The notes: generated from the sequence alone by a model not told the origin. A DNA stretch of 46,109 nucleotides from Micromonosporaceae bacterium (GCA_009377645.1 WHTQ01000031.1:1-46109), one strand, 5' to 3'; counted from the stretch's first letter, positions 34,977 to 42,250 are shown. Program-made: numbers and translations.

Positions 34977-35387
34977 TCGAGCTCGGCAGCGACGTACAAC
35001 TCGCACCGCATCCACTACGACGCCGAATACGCCCGCCGGGAGGAGGGCCACGATGGGCTCGTGGTCCACGGCCCGCTGCAGGCCATTCGGATCGCCGACG
35101 GGATCCTCGGCTGGTTCGGCGGCACCGCGCGGCTCACCTCACTGCGCTACCGGCACCTCCGCCCGGCGTACGCCGGCTCTCCGTTCGAGCTGCGCGGGGA
35201 GGTCGAGCGGATCGAGGTCTCGACCGTCCACTGCCGAGCCTGGCTTCAGGACGGTAAGGGCGAGATGACGACCCGTGTATTGGGCGGTCGTGACGCTGCC
35301 GGCCTCCTCGCCAACCTGACCCACGCGGTCGCGCGGCAGCGGATGGGCTTCCCCTCGTATCAGAACACGAACGGGCTGCTGCGCTAG
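34977..35387 (+). pseudogene. Hot-dog dehydratase (FAS1-like/HTD2-type MaoC) C-terminal relic
   Basis: The open frame begins right after a stop at 34974 and soon reads ATYNSHRIHYDAEYARREEG and GLVVHGPLQAIRIADG, the second hot-dog half of the HTD2-like dehydratase family, continuing to FELRGEV and ending LTHAVARQRMGFPSYQNTNG. The N-terminal half is absent. An internal ATG/GTG might still be used (from about 35052), but no site is clear. It probably belonged to the nearby hydratase/CoA-transferase cluster. Confidence 0.65.
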
Positions 35388-35671
35388 TGGTGTGTCTCAG
35401 GAATGGCTTGCCGGTGCCGCCCGAACCAAAGGTGGGTTGTTCGCGACCACATCGCTGTGGACGTGGGCTACATCCACAGAGACGTGGACCGCGTACGAGA
35501 CCCCTCGCCCCTCGCCAATATATTCAAGAGACGGCACACTAGTCCCTGCTTAAGCGCGCTGGGCCGCGCAACGTCGCGCTGACCGCCGAGATCGCCGACG
35601 GGTGGCTGGCGGGGGCGGCGGCCGGCTGATCATCATAGGTTGGACACCAACGAACGGAGGCGGAGGCCCGG
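35388..35671. other. Relic-bearing intergenic region
   Basis: No intact gene. The left part (35390-35550) is lower in GC than its neighbours and shows nothing I recognise. The right part holds the LLM oxidoreductase fragment listed separately. Confidence 0.5.
35552..35629 (+). pseudogene. LLM-class F420-dependent oxidoreductase fragment
   Basis: One frame reads RAGPRNVALTAEIADGWLAG before a stop at 35627. GPRNVALTAEIADGWL is a strongly typical segment of luciferase-like F420-dependent oxidoreductases. Only ~25 residues remain, so this is a gene tombstone. Confidence 0.6.
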
Positions 35672-36184
35672 ATGGCGCGCTACTTCGAGGACTTCACGGT
35701 CGGCGACGTCTACCAGCACCCGCTGGGACGGACCATCAGCGAGGCCGACAACACCTGGTTCAGCCTGCTGACCATGAACACCAACCAGTACCACTTCAAC
35801 GCCCACTACGCGCAGGGTTCCCCGCTGACCGGCGGGCGGATGCTGGTCAACTCCGCGCTGACCGTGGCGGTGGTGCTCGGGCTGAGCGTGGTCGACATCA
35901 GCCAGACCGCGGTGGCCAACCTGGGATGGAAGGAGATCCAGCTGCTCCACCCGGTCTACGCCGGCGACACCCTGTACGCCGAGTCGCTGGTGCGGCACAC
36001 CCGCGAGTCCCGGTCCCGGCCGTACGCCGGCATCGTCACCTGCCTCACCCGCGGCATCACCCACCGGGGCGACGAGGTGTGCCGGTGGGAGCGGACGGTC
36101 ATGGTCTACAAGCGGGACGCCCCGCACGACAAGGGGCACTTCCCCACCGCCACCACCGGGCCGCTGCGCCCGCCGCCGCAATGA
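35672..36184 (+). CDS. MaoC-family (hot-dog) enoyl-CoA hydratase
   Basis: A 170-residue MaoC-like protein: YFEDFTVGDVYQHPLGRTIS, then the catalytic-type segment ADNTWFSLLTMNTNQYHFNA, HYAQGSPLTGGRMLVNSALT and a C-terminal ETVMVYK-like end (WERTVMVYKRD). The family hydrates enoyl-CoA thioesters. ATG 35672 follows CGGAGGCGGAGGCCCGG. Its stop overlaps the first possible start of the CoA-transferase gene (ATGA), so they form one operon. With CaiB and CitE-like proteins next door, itaconyl-CoA or mesaconyl-CoA would be a reasonable substrate; this is inference from the set. Confidence 0.88.
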   Translation: MARYFEDFTVGDVYQHPLGRTISEADNTWFSLLTMNTNQYHFNAHYAQGSPLTGGRMLVNSALTVAVVLGLSVVDISQTAVANLGWKEIQLLHPVYAGDTLYAESLVRHTRESRSRPYAGIVTCLTRGITHRGDEVCRWERTVMVYKRDAPHDKGHFPTATTGPLRPPPQ

Positions 36185-36198
36185 GGGAGGCTGCTGGT

Positions 36199-37398
36199 AT
36201 GCGACCGCTGGCCGACCTCCGGATCGTGGCGATCGAGCAGTATGGGGCCGGGCCGTTCGGCAGCCTGCAGCTGGCCGACCTGGGCGCCGAGGTCATCAAG
36301 ATCGAGGACCCGCGGGTGGGCGGCGACGTCGGCCGCACCGTGCCGCCGTACGCCGCGGACGGGGACTCGCTGTTCTTCGAGACCTTCAACCGCAACAAGC
36401 GCAGCCTCAGCCTGGACCTCTCCACCGGCGCCGGCCGGCGGGTGCTGGAGGACCTGGTCCGGGTCAGCGACGCGGTCTACTCGAACCTGCGCGGGGACGT
36501 CCCGGAGAAGATCCGGATCCGGTACGCCGACCTGGCCCACCTCAACCCGCGGATCGTCTGCTGCTCGCTGACCGGCTTCGGGATGACCGGGCCGCGGCAG
36601 GACGAGCCGGGCTACGACTACATCCTGCAGGGGCTGGCCGGCTGGATGGACCTCACCGGCGAGCCCGGCGGGCCACCGGCCAAGACCGGCCTGTCGCTGG
36701 TCGACTACTGCGGCGGGCTAGTGGCGGCGATCGCGCTGCTCGCGGCGGTGCACGCGGCCCGGCGGGACGGGGCCGGGACCGACTGCGACCTGAGCCTGTT
36801 CGACACCGCCCTGAGCCTGCTCACCTACCCGGCGACCTGGCATCTCAACACCGGCTACCGGCCGGCCCGGACCCGCCACTCGGCGCACCCGTCACTGGTG
36901 CCGTTCCAGGCGTTCCCGGCCGCCGACGGGTGGCTGGTGGTCGGGTGCGCGAAGGAGAAGTTCTGGCAGCGGCTCACCGCGGTGATCGGCCGGCCCGAGC
37001 TGGCCGCCGACCCCCGGTTCGCCAGCTTCCCCGACCGACAGCAGCACGCCGGCCAGCTGCTACCGATCCTGGAGAACATCTTCGCCACCCGTACCGTCGC
37101 CGCGTGGCTGGCCGAGCTGCACGCCGCGCAGGTGCCGTGCGGGCCGGTCAACGACGTCCCGCAGGCGCTGGCCGACCCGCAGGTGGCCGCCCGCGGGCTG
37201 GTGGTGACCACCCCGCACCCCCGGTACGGCGAGGTCCGGCAGGTCGCCTCCGCGGCCCGGGTGGGCGAGCCACCCGCGAACCACCGGCGCGCTCCCCGCC
37301 GCAACGAGGACCAGCCGTACGTGGTGCGCGACCTGCTCCGCTACGACGACGCCACGGTGGCGGACCTGCGTGCAGCCGGCGCGTTCGGCGACTCGTGA
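36199..37398 (+). CDS. CaiB/BaiF-type (family III) CoA-transferase
   Basis: Moves CoA between carboxylic acids. The protein begins PLADLRIVAIEQYGAGPFGS and has LADLGAEVIKIEDPRVGGD, the catalytic-Asp segment GEPGGPPAKTGLSLVDYCGG region (Asp near residue 172), and the C-terminal QVPCGPVNDVPQALADPQ. Length 399 residues is normal. ATG 36199 has GGGAGG nine bases upstream; ATG 36181 overlapping the MaoC stop is a second choice. Operon with MaoC and acyl-CoA dehydrogenase genes. Confidence 0.92.
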   Translation: MRPLADLRIVAIEQYGAGPFGSLQLADLGAEVIKIEDPRVGGDVGRTVPPYAADGDSLFFETFNRNKRSLSLDLSTGAGRRVLEDLVRVSDAVYSNLRGDVPEKIRIRYADLAHLNPRIVCCSLTGFGMTGPRQDEPGYDYILQGLAGWMDLTGEPGGPPAKTGLSLVDYCGGLVAAIALLAAVHAARRDGAGTDCDLSLFDTALSLLTYPATWHLNTGYRPARTRHSAHPSLVPFQAFPAADGWLVVGCAKEKFWQRLTAVIGRPELAADPRFASFPDRQQHAGQLLPILENIFATRTVAAWLAELHAAQVPCGPVNDVPQALADPQVAARGLVVTTPHPRYGEVRQVASAARVGEPPANHRRAPRRNEDQPYVVRDLLRYDDATVADLRAAGAFGDS

Positions 37399-37412
37399 AG
37401 GATGATGCGGGC

Positions 37413-38576
37413 ATGGACTTCGAGCTGACCGACGAGCAGCGGGCGTTCCGGGCGGTGCTGCGCGAGTTCGTCGACACCGACATCCGGCCGGTCGCCCGGG
37501 AGTGGGAGGCCACCGACCGCTACCCGACCGAGATCGTGGCCCGGCTGCGAGAGCTTGGCCTGTTCGGGATGACCGTGCCGCCGGCGTACGGCGGGCTGGG
37601 CCTGGACCTGGTCTCGTTCGCGCTGGTCTTCGAGGAGATCTCGCGCGGCTGGATGGGCATCGCCGGGATCCTCGGCAGCCATTCCCTGTCCTGCTGGATG
37701 ATCGCCCGGCACGGCACGCCCGAGCAACAGCAGCGCTACCTGCCCGAGCTGGCCACCGGGCAGCGCCGCACCGGGATCGCGCTCACCGAGCCGGACGCCG
37801 GCACCGACCTGCAGGGCATCAAGACCACCGCCCGCCGCGACGGCGAGCACTACCTGGTCAACGGCGGCAAGACCTGGATCACCAACGCCCGGCACGCCGA
37901 CCCGCTGCCGGTGCTGGTCAAGACCGACCCGGCCGCCGAGCCGGCGCACCGCGGAATGTCGGTGCTGCTGGTCGACCAGGGCACCCCCGGCTTCACGGTG
38001 CTGCGGGACCTGCCCAAGCTCGGCTACAAGGGCCCCGAGTCCTGCGAGGTGCTGCTGGACGAGTGCCGGGTGCCGGTCGGGAACCTGCTCGGCGGGGTCG
38101 AGGGCCGGGGCATGCAGCAGGTGCTTTCCGCGCTGGAGACCGGCCGGATCAACGTGGCCGCGCGGGCGGTCGGGGTTGCCCAGGCCGCCTACGACGAGGC
38201 GCTGCGGTACGCCCGGCAGCGGCACGCGTTCGGCAAGCCGATCGCGCAGTTCCAGGCGATCCAGCTCAAGCTGGCCGACATGGCCACCAAGGTGCAGGCG
38301 GCGCGGCTGCTGGTCTACTGGGCCGCCAGCCGGGCCGACGCCGGGCGCCGGGTCGACACGGAGGCGGGCATGGCCAAGCTGTTCGCCTCCGAGGCGGCCC
38401 AGGAGTGCGCCCTCCTCGCCATGCACGTCCACGGTGGATACGGCTACTCCCGGGAGTTTGTCGTGGAACGGCTCTACCGGGACGCACCGCTGATGAGCAT
38501 CGGCGAAGGCACCAACGACATCCAGCGGCTGGTGATCGCCCGCCGGCTGCTGTCCGAGCAGTCCCAGATCGGGTGA
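37413..38576 (+). CDS. Acyl-CoA dehydrogenase
   Basis: FAD enzyme introducing the alpha,beta double bond of acyl-CoA. Family signatures are ALTEPDAGTDLQGIKTTA, the FAD region NGGKTWITNARHAD, RQRHAFGKPIAQFQAIQLKL, and the C-terminal MHVHGGYGYSREFVVERLYR followed by SIGEGTNDIQRLVIARRLL, where the Glu in the GEGT stretch is the probable base. Length 387 residues. ATG 37413 has GAAGGA upstream, 14 bases after the CoA-transferase stop. Specificity is unclear; glutaryl- or short-branched-chain types are close in motif. Confidence 0.93.
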   Translation: MDFELTDEQRAFRAVLREFVDTDIRPVAREWEATDRYPTEIVARLRELGLFGMTVPPAYGGLGLDLVSFALVFEEISRGWMGIAGILGSHSLSCWMIARHGTPEQQQRYLPELATGQRRTGIALTEPDAGTDLQGIKTTARRDGEHYLVNGGKTWITNARHADPLPVLVKTDPAAEPAHRGMSVLLVDQGTPGFTVLRDLPKLGYKGPESCEVLLDECRVPVGNLLGGVEGRGMQQVLSALETGRINVAARAVGVAQAAYDEALRYARQRHAFGKPIAQFQAIQLKLADMATKVQAARLLVYWAASRADAGRRVDTEAGMAKLFASEAAQECALLAMHVHGGYGYSREFVVERLYRDAPLMSIGEGTNDIQRLVIARRLLSEQSQIG

Positions 38577-38586
38577 ACTCGGGCTG

Positions 38587-39543
38587 CTAGCGGTCCGGCG
38601 GGGTGAACCAGGTGGTCCGCTGCCGGCCGGCGGCCCGGCCCCTGGCCGCCACCACCAGCGCCTGCTTGCGGGACGCCTCGTCGATCATCTCGTCGCCGAG
38701 CATGACCGCGCCGCGCATCGCCCCGGCTTCCGAGGTGGCGTGCTGGTACGCGTCGAGGATCAGCTCGGCCTGGTCGTAGTCCTCTTGGGACGGTGTGAAG
38801 ACCTGGTTGGCCGCTTCGATCTGGTCCGGGTGCAGCACCCATTTGCCGTCGAACCCCAGCGCCGCCGACCGGGCGGCGGCCTGGCGGAACCCGTCCAGGT
38901 CACGGATCTGCAGGTACGGCCCGTCGATCGCCTGCCGGTCGTGCGACCGGGCCGCCACCAGAATCCGCATCAGTGGATAGTGGAACGGGTCGCCCGGATA
39001 GTGCGGGTGCAGCGCGCCCGCAGCCAGCGACGACATCCGCACCGAGGCCATGAAGTCGACCGGGCCGAACACGATCGTCTCCAGCCGGGGCGAGGCGGCC
39101 GCGATCTGGTCCACGTTGACCAGGCCGGCGGCGGTCTCGATCTGCGCCTCGATGCCGATTCCGCCGGCCGGCAGCCCGAGCGCCTGTTCGAGCTGGGTCA
39201 GGGTCAGGTCCAGCCACCGCACCTGGGCGGCGTCCTGGACCTTCGGCAGCATCAGGCAGTCCAGCGACCCGCCGGCGCCCTCCACCACCTCGATCACGTC
39301 CCGGTACGCCCACGGCGTGGTCACGTCGTTGACCCGCACCACCCGGGTCTTGTCCCCCCAATCCCCGGTGGAGAGGGCGGCCACCACGTTCCGGCGGGCC
39401 TGCGGCTTGGCCAGCGGCGCCACCGCGTCCTCCAGGTCCAGGAACACCTGGTCGACCGGCAGCCCCTGCGCCTTGTCGAGCATCTTCTCGCTGGAACCGG
39501 GAACCGCCAGGCAGGACCGTCGAGACCGGGCCACCATCGCCAT
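38587..39543 (-). CDS. HpcH/HpaI aldolase/CitE-like acyl-CoA lyase
   Basis: A 318-residue CitE-family protein: RSCLAVPGSSEKMLDKAQG, QVFLDLEDAVAPLAKPQARR (metal-binding), RVNDVTTPWAYRDV, LDCLMLPKVQDAAQV, GIEAQIETAAGLVNV and GFDGKWVLHPDQIEAAN. Relatives cleave citramalyl-CoA, malyl-CoA or related beta-hydroxyacyl-CoA thioesters. The start could be ATG 39543 (used), ATG 39537 or GTG 39558; GAGGAG lies close to all three. It is convergent with the acyl-CoA dehydrogenase gene (10-base gap), and the operon halves together suggest a C5-dicarboxylate route. Confidence 0.9.
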   Translation of the reverse strand: MAMVARSRRSCLAVPGSSEKMLDKAQGLPVDQVFLDLEDAVAPLAKPQARRNVVAALSTGDWGDKTRVVRVNDVTTPWAYRDVIEVVEGAGGSLDCLMLPKVQDAAQVRWLDLTLTQLEQALGLPAGGIGIEAQIETAAGLVNVDQIAAASPRLETIVFGPVDFMASVRMSSLAAGALHPHYPGDPFHYPLMRILVAARSHDRQAIDGPYLQIRDLDGFRQAAARSAALGFDGKWVLHPDQIEAANQVFTPSQEDYDQAELILDAYQHATSEAGAMRGAVMLGDEMIDEASRKQALVVAARGRAAGRQRTTWFTPPDR

Positions 39544-39572
39544 CCGCTCCTCACTCACGCCGGGCCGGTCGG

Positions 39573-39761
39573 TCAGGTCCGGGGCAGAGCGAGCAGCCGG
39601 CGAGCGAGGATCTCCCGCCGGATCTCGTCGGTGCCGCCGGCGATGCTGCCCGCCTTCGACCACAGGAACTGGTGCTGCCACTCGGACCGGTGCGGGTAGC
39701 AGTCCAGCGCCAGCTCGGAGAGCCGGCGGGTGAGCCGGATCCACAGTAGCTTCGCCCGGGG
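39573..39761 (-). pseudogene. Acyl-CoA dehydrogenase C-terminal relic
   Basis: The last ~60 residues of an acyl-CoA dehydrogenase (PRAKLLWIRLTRRLSELALD, QHQFLWSKAGSIAGGTDEIR, EILARRLLAL) end at 39573. Upstream of about 39761 the frame has no family resemblance, so the gene was cut there, a few hundred bases from the tRNA array. Confidence 0.7.
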
Positions 39762-40046
39762 GTTCCGGGCGGGTCGGACCGGCAGGCTCCGGCGGGGACG
39801 GCTCGGCACTCTGCGAGGATAACATCGGACACCAGCTCGTCGGACCCCGATCCTGCTCCGCTGGGCGTTCCTGGCCAGCCCGTGAAGCATGCTGAGGGCT
39901 CGACAGGGGTTGAAGGACGATGCTCGACATTAGATCGTGAAGGGTCGAGCGAGCAGGCGCGGGAGCTGCCGGGCGGCCGGCCTCGCGGAGCCGCCGGACC
40001 CTGGGGCCACCGCCCACCTGCGAGGTGCCCACAGCGGATGGCATCG
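39762..40046. other. Spacer between the acyl-CoA dehydrogenase relic and the tRNA array
   Basis: No gene seen. Minor signals are a 7-bp inverted repeat GCTCGAC/GTCGAGC near 39922-39952 and a 16-base sequence (40029-40044) that recurs inverted at 44733-44748 near the other end of the array. I see no integrase or clear attachment site. Confidence 0.4.
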
Positions 40047-40119
40047 AGACCCCGCCCGGAGTCGAACCGGATGAACCCGCTTTGCAGGCGGGCCGCCCCA
40101 CCGGGAACGCTGCGGGGTC
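40047..40119 (-). tRNA. tRNA-Cys(GCA)
   Basis: Last gene of the array. Acceptor GACCCCG/CGGGGTC, discriminator U (expected for Cys), anticodon loop CTGCAAA (GCA). CCA not encoded. The D arm has an irregular G-rich loop. Confidence 0.85.
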
Positions 40120-40123
40120 GTGG

Positions 40124-40195
40124 CGTCCCTGGACGGATTCGAACCGGCGGCCTCGGCCTTCGGAGGGCCGCGCGCTTCCGCTGCGCCACAGGGAC
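40124..40195 (-). tRNA. tRNA-Arg(CCG)
   Basis: Acceptor GTCCCTG/CAGGGAC, discriminator G, anticodon loop CTCCGAA (CCG, reads CGG). CCA encoded at 40121-40123. Confidence 0.9.
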
Positions 40196-40199
40196 GTGG

Positions 40200-40279
40200 T
40201 GGGTGTGAGAGGAATCGAACCTCCACGCTTTCGCTACGGCTTTACAGGCCGCTGGGCGCACCACCTGCCCAACACACCC
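40200..40279 (-). tRNA. tRNA-Tyr(GTA)
   Basis: Class II body with a modest variable arm, acceptor GGGTGTG/CACACCC, discriminator A, anticodon loop CTGTAAA (GTA). CCA encoded at 40197-40199. Confidence 0.88.
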
Positions 40280-40282
40280 TGG

Positions 40283-40355
40283 GGTGACTGACGGGTGCCG
40301 ACCCCGCTGCCTCCCGGGTCACAGCCGGGTGCTCTGCCGTTGAGCTACAGCCACC
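40283..40355 (-). tRNA. tRNA-His(GTG)
   Basis: Anticodon loop CTGTGAC (GTG). The extra G at position -1 (base 40355) faces C73 (40283), the hallmark of tRNA-His. Acceptor GTGGCTG/CAGTCAC with one G-U pair. Confidence 0.9.
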
Positions 40356-40360
40356 ATGAG

Positions 40361-40432
40361 TACCCGCGCCAGGGCTCGAACCTGGGGCCTTCCGGGTGTG
40401 GACCGGACGCTCTACCACTGAGCTACACGGGC
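40361..40432 (-). tRNA. tRNA-Val(CAC), C33
   Basis: Acceptor GCCCGTG/CGCGGGT, discriminator A. Anticodon stem TCCGG/CCGGA with loop TCCACAC: anticodon CAC, but position 33 is C instead of the near-universal U. Confidence 0.8.
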
Positions 40433-40444
40433 AAGATCACAGCG

Positions 40445-40519
40445 TGCGCCGGGTGGGGATCGAACCCGACCGCAGCCTGCGTATAAGGCAGGTCCCACCA
40501 ACCAGGTGGGCTCCGGCGC
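40445..40519 (-). tRNA. tRNA-Ile(TAT)
   Basis: Acceptor GCGCCGG/CCGGCGC, discriminator A, anticodon stem CCTGC/GCAGG, loop CTTATAC. The anticodon is UAU, which reads AUA directly; bacteria normally use a CAU tRNA modified by TilS. Confidence 0.88.
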
Positions 40520-40524
40520 GCTGG

Positions 40525-40609
40525 CGGAGGGAGCGGGATTCGAACCCGCGACCCACCTCTCGGCGAGCGCGCCGTTTCCAGCGGCGCTTCCGTAACCGCC
40601 GGCCCCTCC
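40525..40609 (-). tRNA. tRNA-Ser(GGA)
   Basis: Class II body with long variable arm; acceptor GGAGGG.., discriminator G, anticodon loop CTGGAAA (GGA, reads UCC/UCU). CCA encoded at 40522-40524. Confidence 0.9.
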
Positions 40610-40613
40610 ATGG

Positions 40614-40684
40614 CTCCCCCGGCTGGACTCGAACCAACATCGACCGGTTAACAGCCGGCTGTCCTACCGTTGAACGACGGGGGA
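40614..40684 (-). tRNA. tRNA-Asn(GTT)
   Basis: Acceptor TCCCCCG/CGGGGGA, discriminator G, anticodon loop CTGTTAA (GTT). CCA encoded. Confidence 0.92.
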
Positions 40685-40688
40685 TCGG

Positions 40689-40762
40689 TAGCGCCGACGG
40701 GGGTCGAACCCGCACCTTCCGGATTGAAAGTCCGGGGACCTGGCCAGTTAGTCTACGGCGCC
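40689..40762 (-). tRNA. tRNA-Glu(TTC)
   Basis: Acceptor GGCGCCG with 3' CGGCGCT (first pair G-U), discriminator A, anticodon loop CTTTCAA (TTC). Confidence 0.88.
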
Positions 40763-40766
40763 GTGG

Positions 40767-40838
40767 TGCCCCCGAGACGGTCTCGAACCGCCGCCTCCGT
40801 CGCGTCAGGACGGTGCTCTCCCGCTGAGCTATCAGGGC
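40767..40838 (-). tRNA. tRNA-Val(GAC), acceptor-stem bulge
   Basis: Anticodon loop CTGACGC (GAC, reads GUC). The 3' acceptor strand TCGGGGGC has one G more than the 5' strand GCCCTGA needs, leaving a bulged G in a GGGGG run. CCA encoded. Confidence 0.78.
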
Positions 40839-40842
40839 TTGG

Positions 40843-40916
40843 TGGCGGGGACGGGAATCGAACCCGCGTAGGCCGGATTATGAGCCCGGTGTGCAACCAA
40901 CATGCACCACCCCGCA
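40843..40916 (-). tRNA. tRNA-Met(CAT), elongator-like
   Basis: Anticodon loop CTCATAA (CAT). Acceptor pairs except for U1/C72, which cannot pair; the anticodon stem (CCGGG/TCCGG) lacks the three G-C pairs of initiators. An Ile2(CAU) identity cannot be excluded. CCA encoded. Confidence 0.75.
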
Positions 40917-40917
40917 G

Positions 40918-40989
40918 TACGCCGCCGAGGGATCGAACCCCGGACACTCCGCTTAAAAGGCGGCAGCTCTACCACTGAGCTAGCGGCGC
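40918..40989 (-). tRNA. tRNA-Lys(TTT)
   Basis: Acceptor GCGCCGC/GCGGCGT, discriminator A, anticodon loop CTTTTAA (TTT). CCA not encoded. Almost touches the neighbouring tRNA-Met gene. Confidence 0.92.
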
Positions 40990-40993
40990 GTGG

Positions 40994-41066
40994 TCTCCCG
41001 CCCCCCGACTCGAACGGGGACACCCGCCTTAGGAGGGCGGCGCTCTGTCCATTGAGCTAGCGGGAG
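40994..41066 (-). tRNA. tRNA-Arg(CCT)
   Basis: Acceptor CTCCCGC/GCGGGAG, discriminator A, anticodon loop CTCCTAA (CCT, reads AGG). CCA encoded. Confidence 0.92.
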
Positions 41067-41070
41067 CTGG

Positions 41071-41144
41071 TCCCCCGGGCCGGACTCGAACCGGCACCCG
41101 TCCGCTTAGAAGGCGGCCGCTCGTTCCGATCGAGCTGCCGGGGG
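41071..41144 (-). tRNA. tRNA-Arg(TCT)
   Basis: Acceptor CCCCCGG/CCGGGGG, discriminator A, anticodon loop CTTCTAA (TCT, reads AGA). CCA encoded. Confidence 0.9.
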
Positions 41145-41149
41145 GAACG

Positions 41150-41220
41150 TACGCCGTGTTGGAATCGAACCAACGTCACCGGTTTAAGAGACCGGAGCTA
41201 ATCCCCTCAGCTAACGGCGC
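41150..41220 (-). tRNA. tRNA-Lys(CTT)
   Basis: Acceptor GCGCCGT/ACGGCGT, discriminator A, anticodon loop CTCTTAA (CTT). Its 5' half is also the end of the HNH gene frame upstream on the same strand. Confidence 0.92.
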
Positions 41221-41667
41221 ATGCGGCTCAGCGAGCGTAAGGGCCTTGCACCAACCCTGTGGCCTCGCAGTCCTTCGGTGGTGGTCGTTCGCGCAGACGA
41301 CCTCACACTTCTCGATCTCCTCTGCGATCCGACGCCACGCTAGCCCAGCACTGACCATCGCGTGGATCTCCATCACCTTGTCCCTCTGGTGGTCGAACTG
41401 CAGGACCACGATGTCGCGCTCACCACAGTCGACACATGGATGAGCACGCAGGTACCCAGCGAGACGGGCCTTGACGAACCGGACGGCCTCCCTGCGTCGA
41501 GCGGCACGCCCGGGGTTGTGACGGTGCTTCGTTCGTAGGTAGTACGCCGCGTTGTACTTCCTCTTGCACGCCCGGCACGTGGTCTGGAGACCATCCGACT
41601 TTGCCCGGTTAGTCGCGTACTCTGCCACCGGCTTCACTCGCCCGCACATGGAGCACTTCTTCAGCAC
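41176..41667 (-). CDS. HNH-type endonuclease, array-embedded
   Basis: A 163-residue protein starting MLKKCSMCGRVKPVAEYATN, with a Cys pair and CRACKRKYNAAYYLRTKHRH (treble-clef/zinc-ribbon-like N-terminus). The HNH core is CVDCGERDIVVLQFDHQRDK, followed by KCEVVCANDHHRRTARPQGW. This type is seen in free-standing homing endonucleases of phages. The frame runs 45 bases into the tRNA-Lys(CTT) gene, so translation past the domain uses tRNA sequence until the stop at 41176. It separates two tRNA blocks. Its target could be a tRNA gene; this is inference. Confidence 0.82.
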   Translation of the reverse strand: MLKKCSMCGRVKPVAEYATNRAKSDGLQTTCRACKRKYNAAYYLRTKHRHNPGRAARRREAVRFVKARLAGYLRAHPCVDCGERDIVVLQFDHQRDKVMEIHAMVSAGLAWRRIAEEIEKCEVVCANDHHRRTARPQGWCKALTLAEPHAPLAEGISSGLLNR

Positions 41668-41816
41668 GCGTGAATCTTAAGGGTCGGGTACGACAAAGAG
41701 TCCCTATGGAGCCGACGCCTACTGGCGATGTGGTGGCGGCCACCCCGTCCTCCGGCAGTCCCTACTTCTGGCGCGCGCCCCTCACCGGTTGCCACACGGC
41801 TACTCACGCAGCCCCG
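41668..41816. other. Non-tRNA gap in the array
   Basis: 149 bases between the HNH start and tRNA-Ser(CGA). No cloverleaf could be fitted; it presumably carries the HNH promoter or ribosome-binding site. Confidence 0.35.
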
Positions 41817-41904
41817 CGGAGGAGGAGAGGGTCGAACTCCCACGGGTGTTACCCCCAACGGTTTTCGAGACCGCGGCCGGCGCCATCTGTCGGCTGGCTC
41901 CTCC
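41817..41904 (-). tRNA. tRNA-Ser(CGA)
   Basis: Class II body of 88 bases, acceptor GGAGGAG/CTCCTCC, discriminator G, anticodon loop CTCGAAA (CGA, reads UCG), long variable arm with GGGGGTAACACCC. Confidence 0.9.
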
Positions 41905-41909
41905 ATGAG

Positions 41910-41983
41910 TCTGGTCGGCGGGATTTGAACCCGCGTCCGCCCGGCCCCGAACCGGGTGCTCCACCAAGTTGAGCTACGACCAG
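41910..41983 (-). tRNA. tRNA-Pro(CGG)
   Basis: Acceptor CTGGTCG/CGACCAG, discriminator A, anticodon loop TTCGGGG (CGG). It duplicates the isoacceptor of the housekeeping tRNA-Pro at 34052 but has a different acceptor stem. Confidence 0.88.
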
Positions 41984-42095
41984 GTGCGGTCCCTCTCCCA
42001 GTGCGTCCCGAGCGCACTCCCCGCCATGTGCACGGGTTCACCGGGACCTGCCCCACGGGCTGCGCCTTCACCTGGTCGAAGCGGAGGAACCTGCG

Positions 42096-42169
42096 TCGGG
42101 ATGGACGGACTCGAACCGCCGGCCTCCGGTCCCCCGAACCGGTGCCCTACCAAGCTGGGCCACATCCCG
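42096..42169 (-). tRNA. tRNA-Pro(GGG), C33
   Basis: Acceptor CGGGATG/CATCCCG, discriminator A. Anticodon stem CCGGT/ACCGG with loop TCGGGGG, so anticodon GGG and C at position 33. A 112-base gap without recognisable tRNA separates it from tRNA-Pro(CGG). Confidence 0.78.
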
Positions 42170-42174
42170 ATGAG

Positions 42175-42246
42175 CACCCGCGCAGGGAGTCGAACCCCGA
42201 TCCCCGGTTCCGTAGACCGGTGCCTTGTCCGTTGGACCACGCGGGC
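42175..42246 (-). tRNA. tRNA-Arg(ACG)
   Basis: Acceptor GCCCGCG/CGCGGGT, discriminator G, anticodon loop CTACGGA (ACG, needs A-to-I editing to read CGC). CCA not encoded. Confidence 0.9.
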
Positions 42247-42250
42247 ATGG

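Noticed and set aside
34907-35257. Frame reading RRGPALVAGPLIELGSDV before the dehydratase relic
   Set aside because: Resembles a hydratase N-terminal part only weakly and lies in another frame; not enough to extend the relic.
40843-40916. Initiator tRNA in the array
   Set aside because: The anticodon CAT and unpaired first pair suggest it, but the three stem G-C pairs of initiators are missing.
41984-42095. Possible extra tRNA between Pro(CGG) and Pro(GGG)
   Set aside because: No acceptor stem, T arm or anticodon loop could be fitted to the 112 bases.
42096-42169. Reading the Pro(GGG) loop as CGG with U33
   Set aside because: It would need a broken anticodon stem; the CCGGT/ACCGG stem gives GGG with C33.
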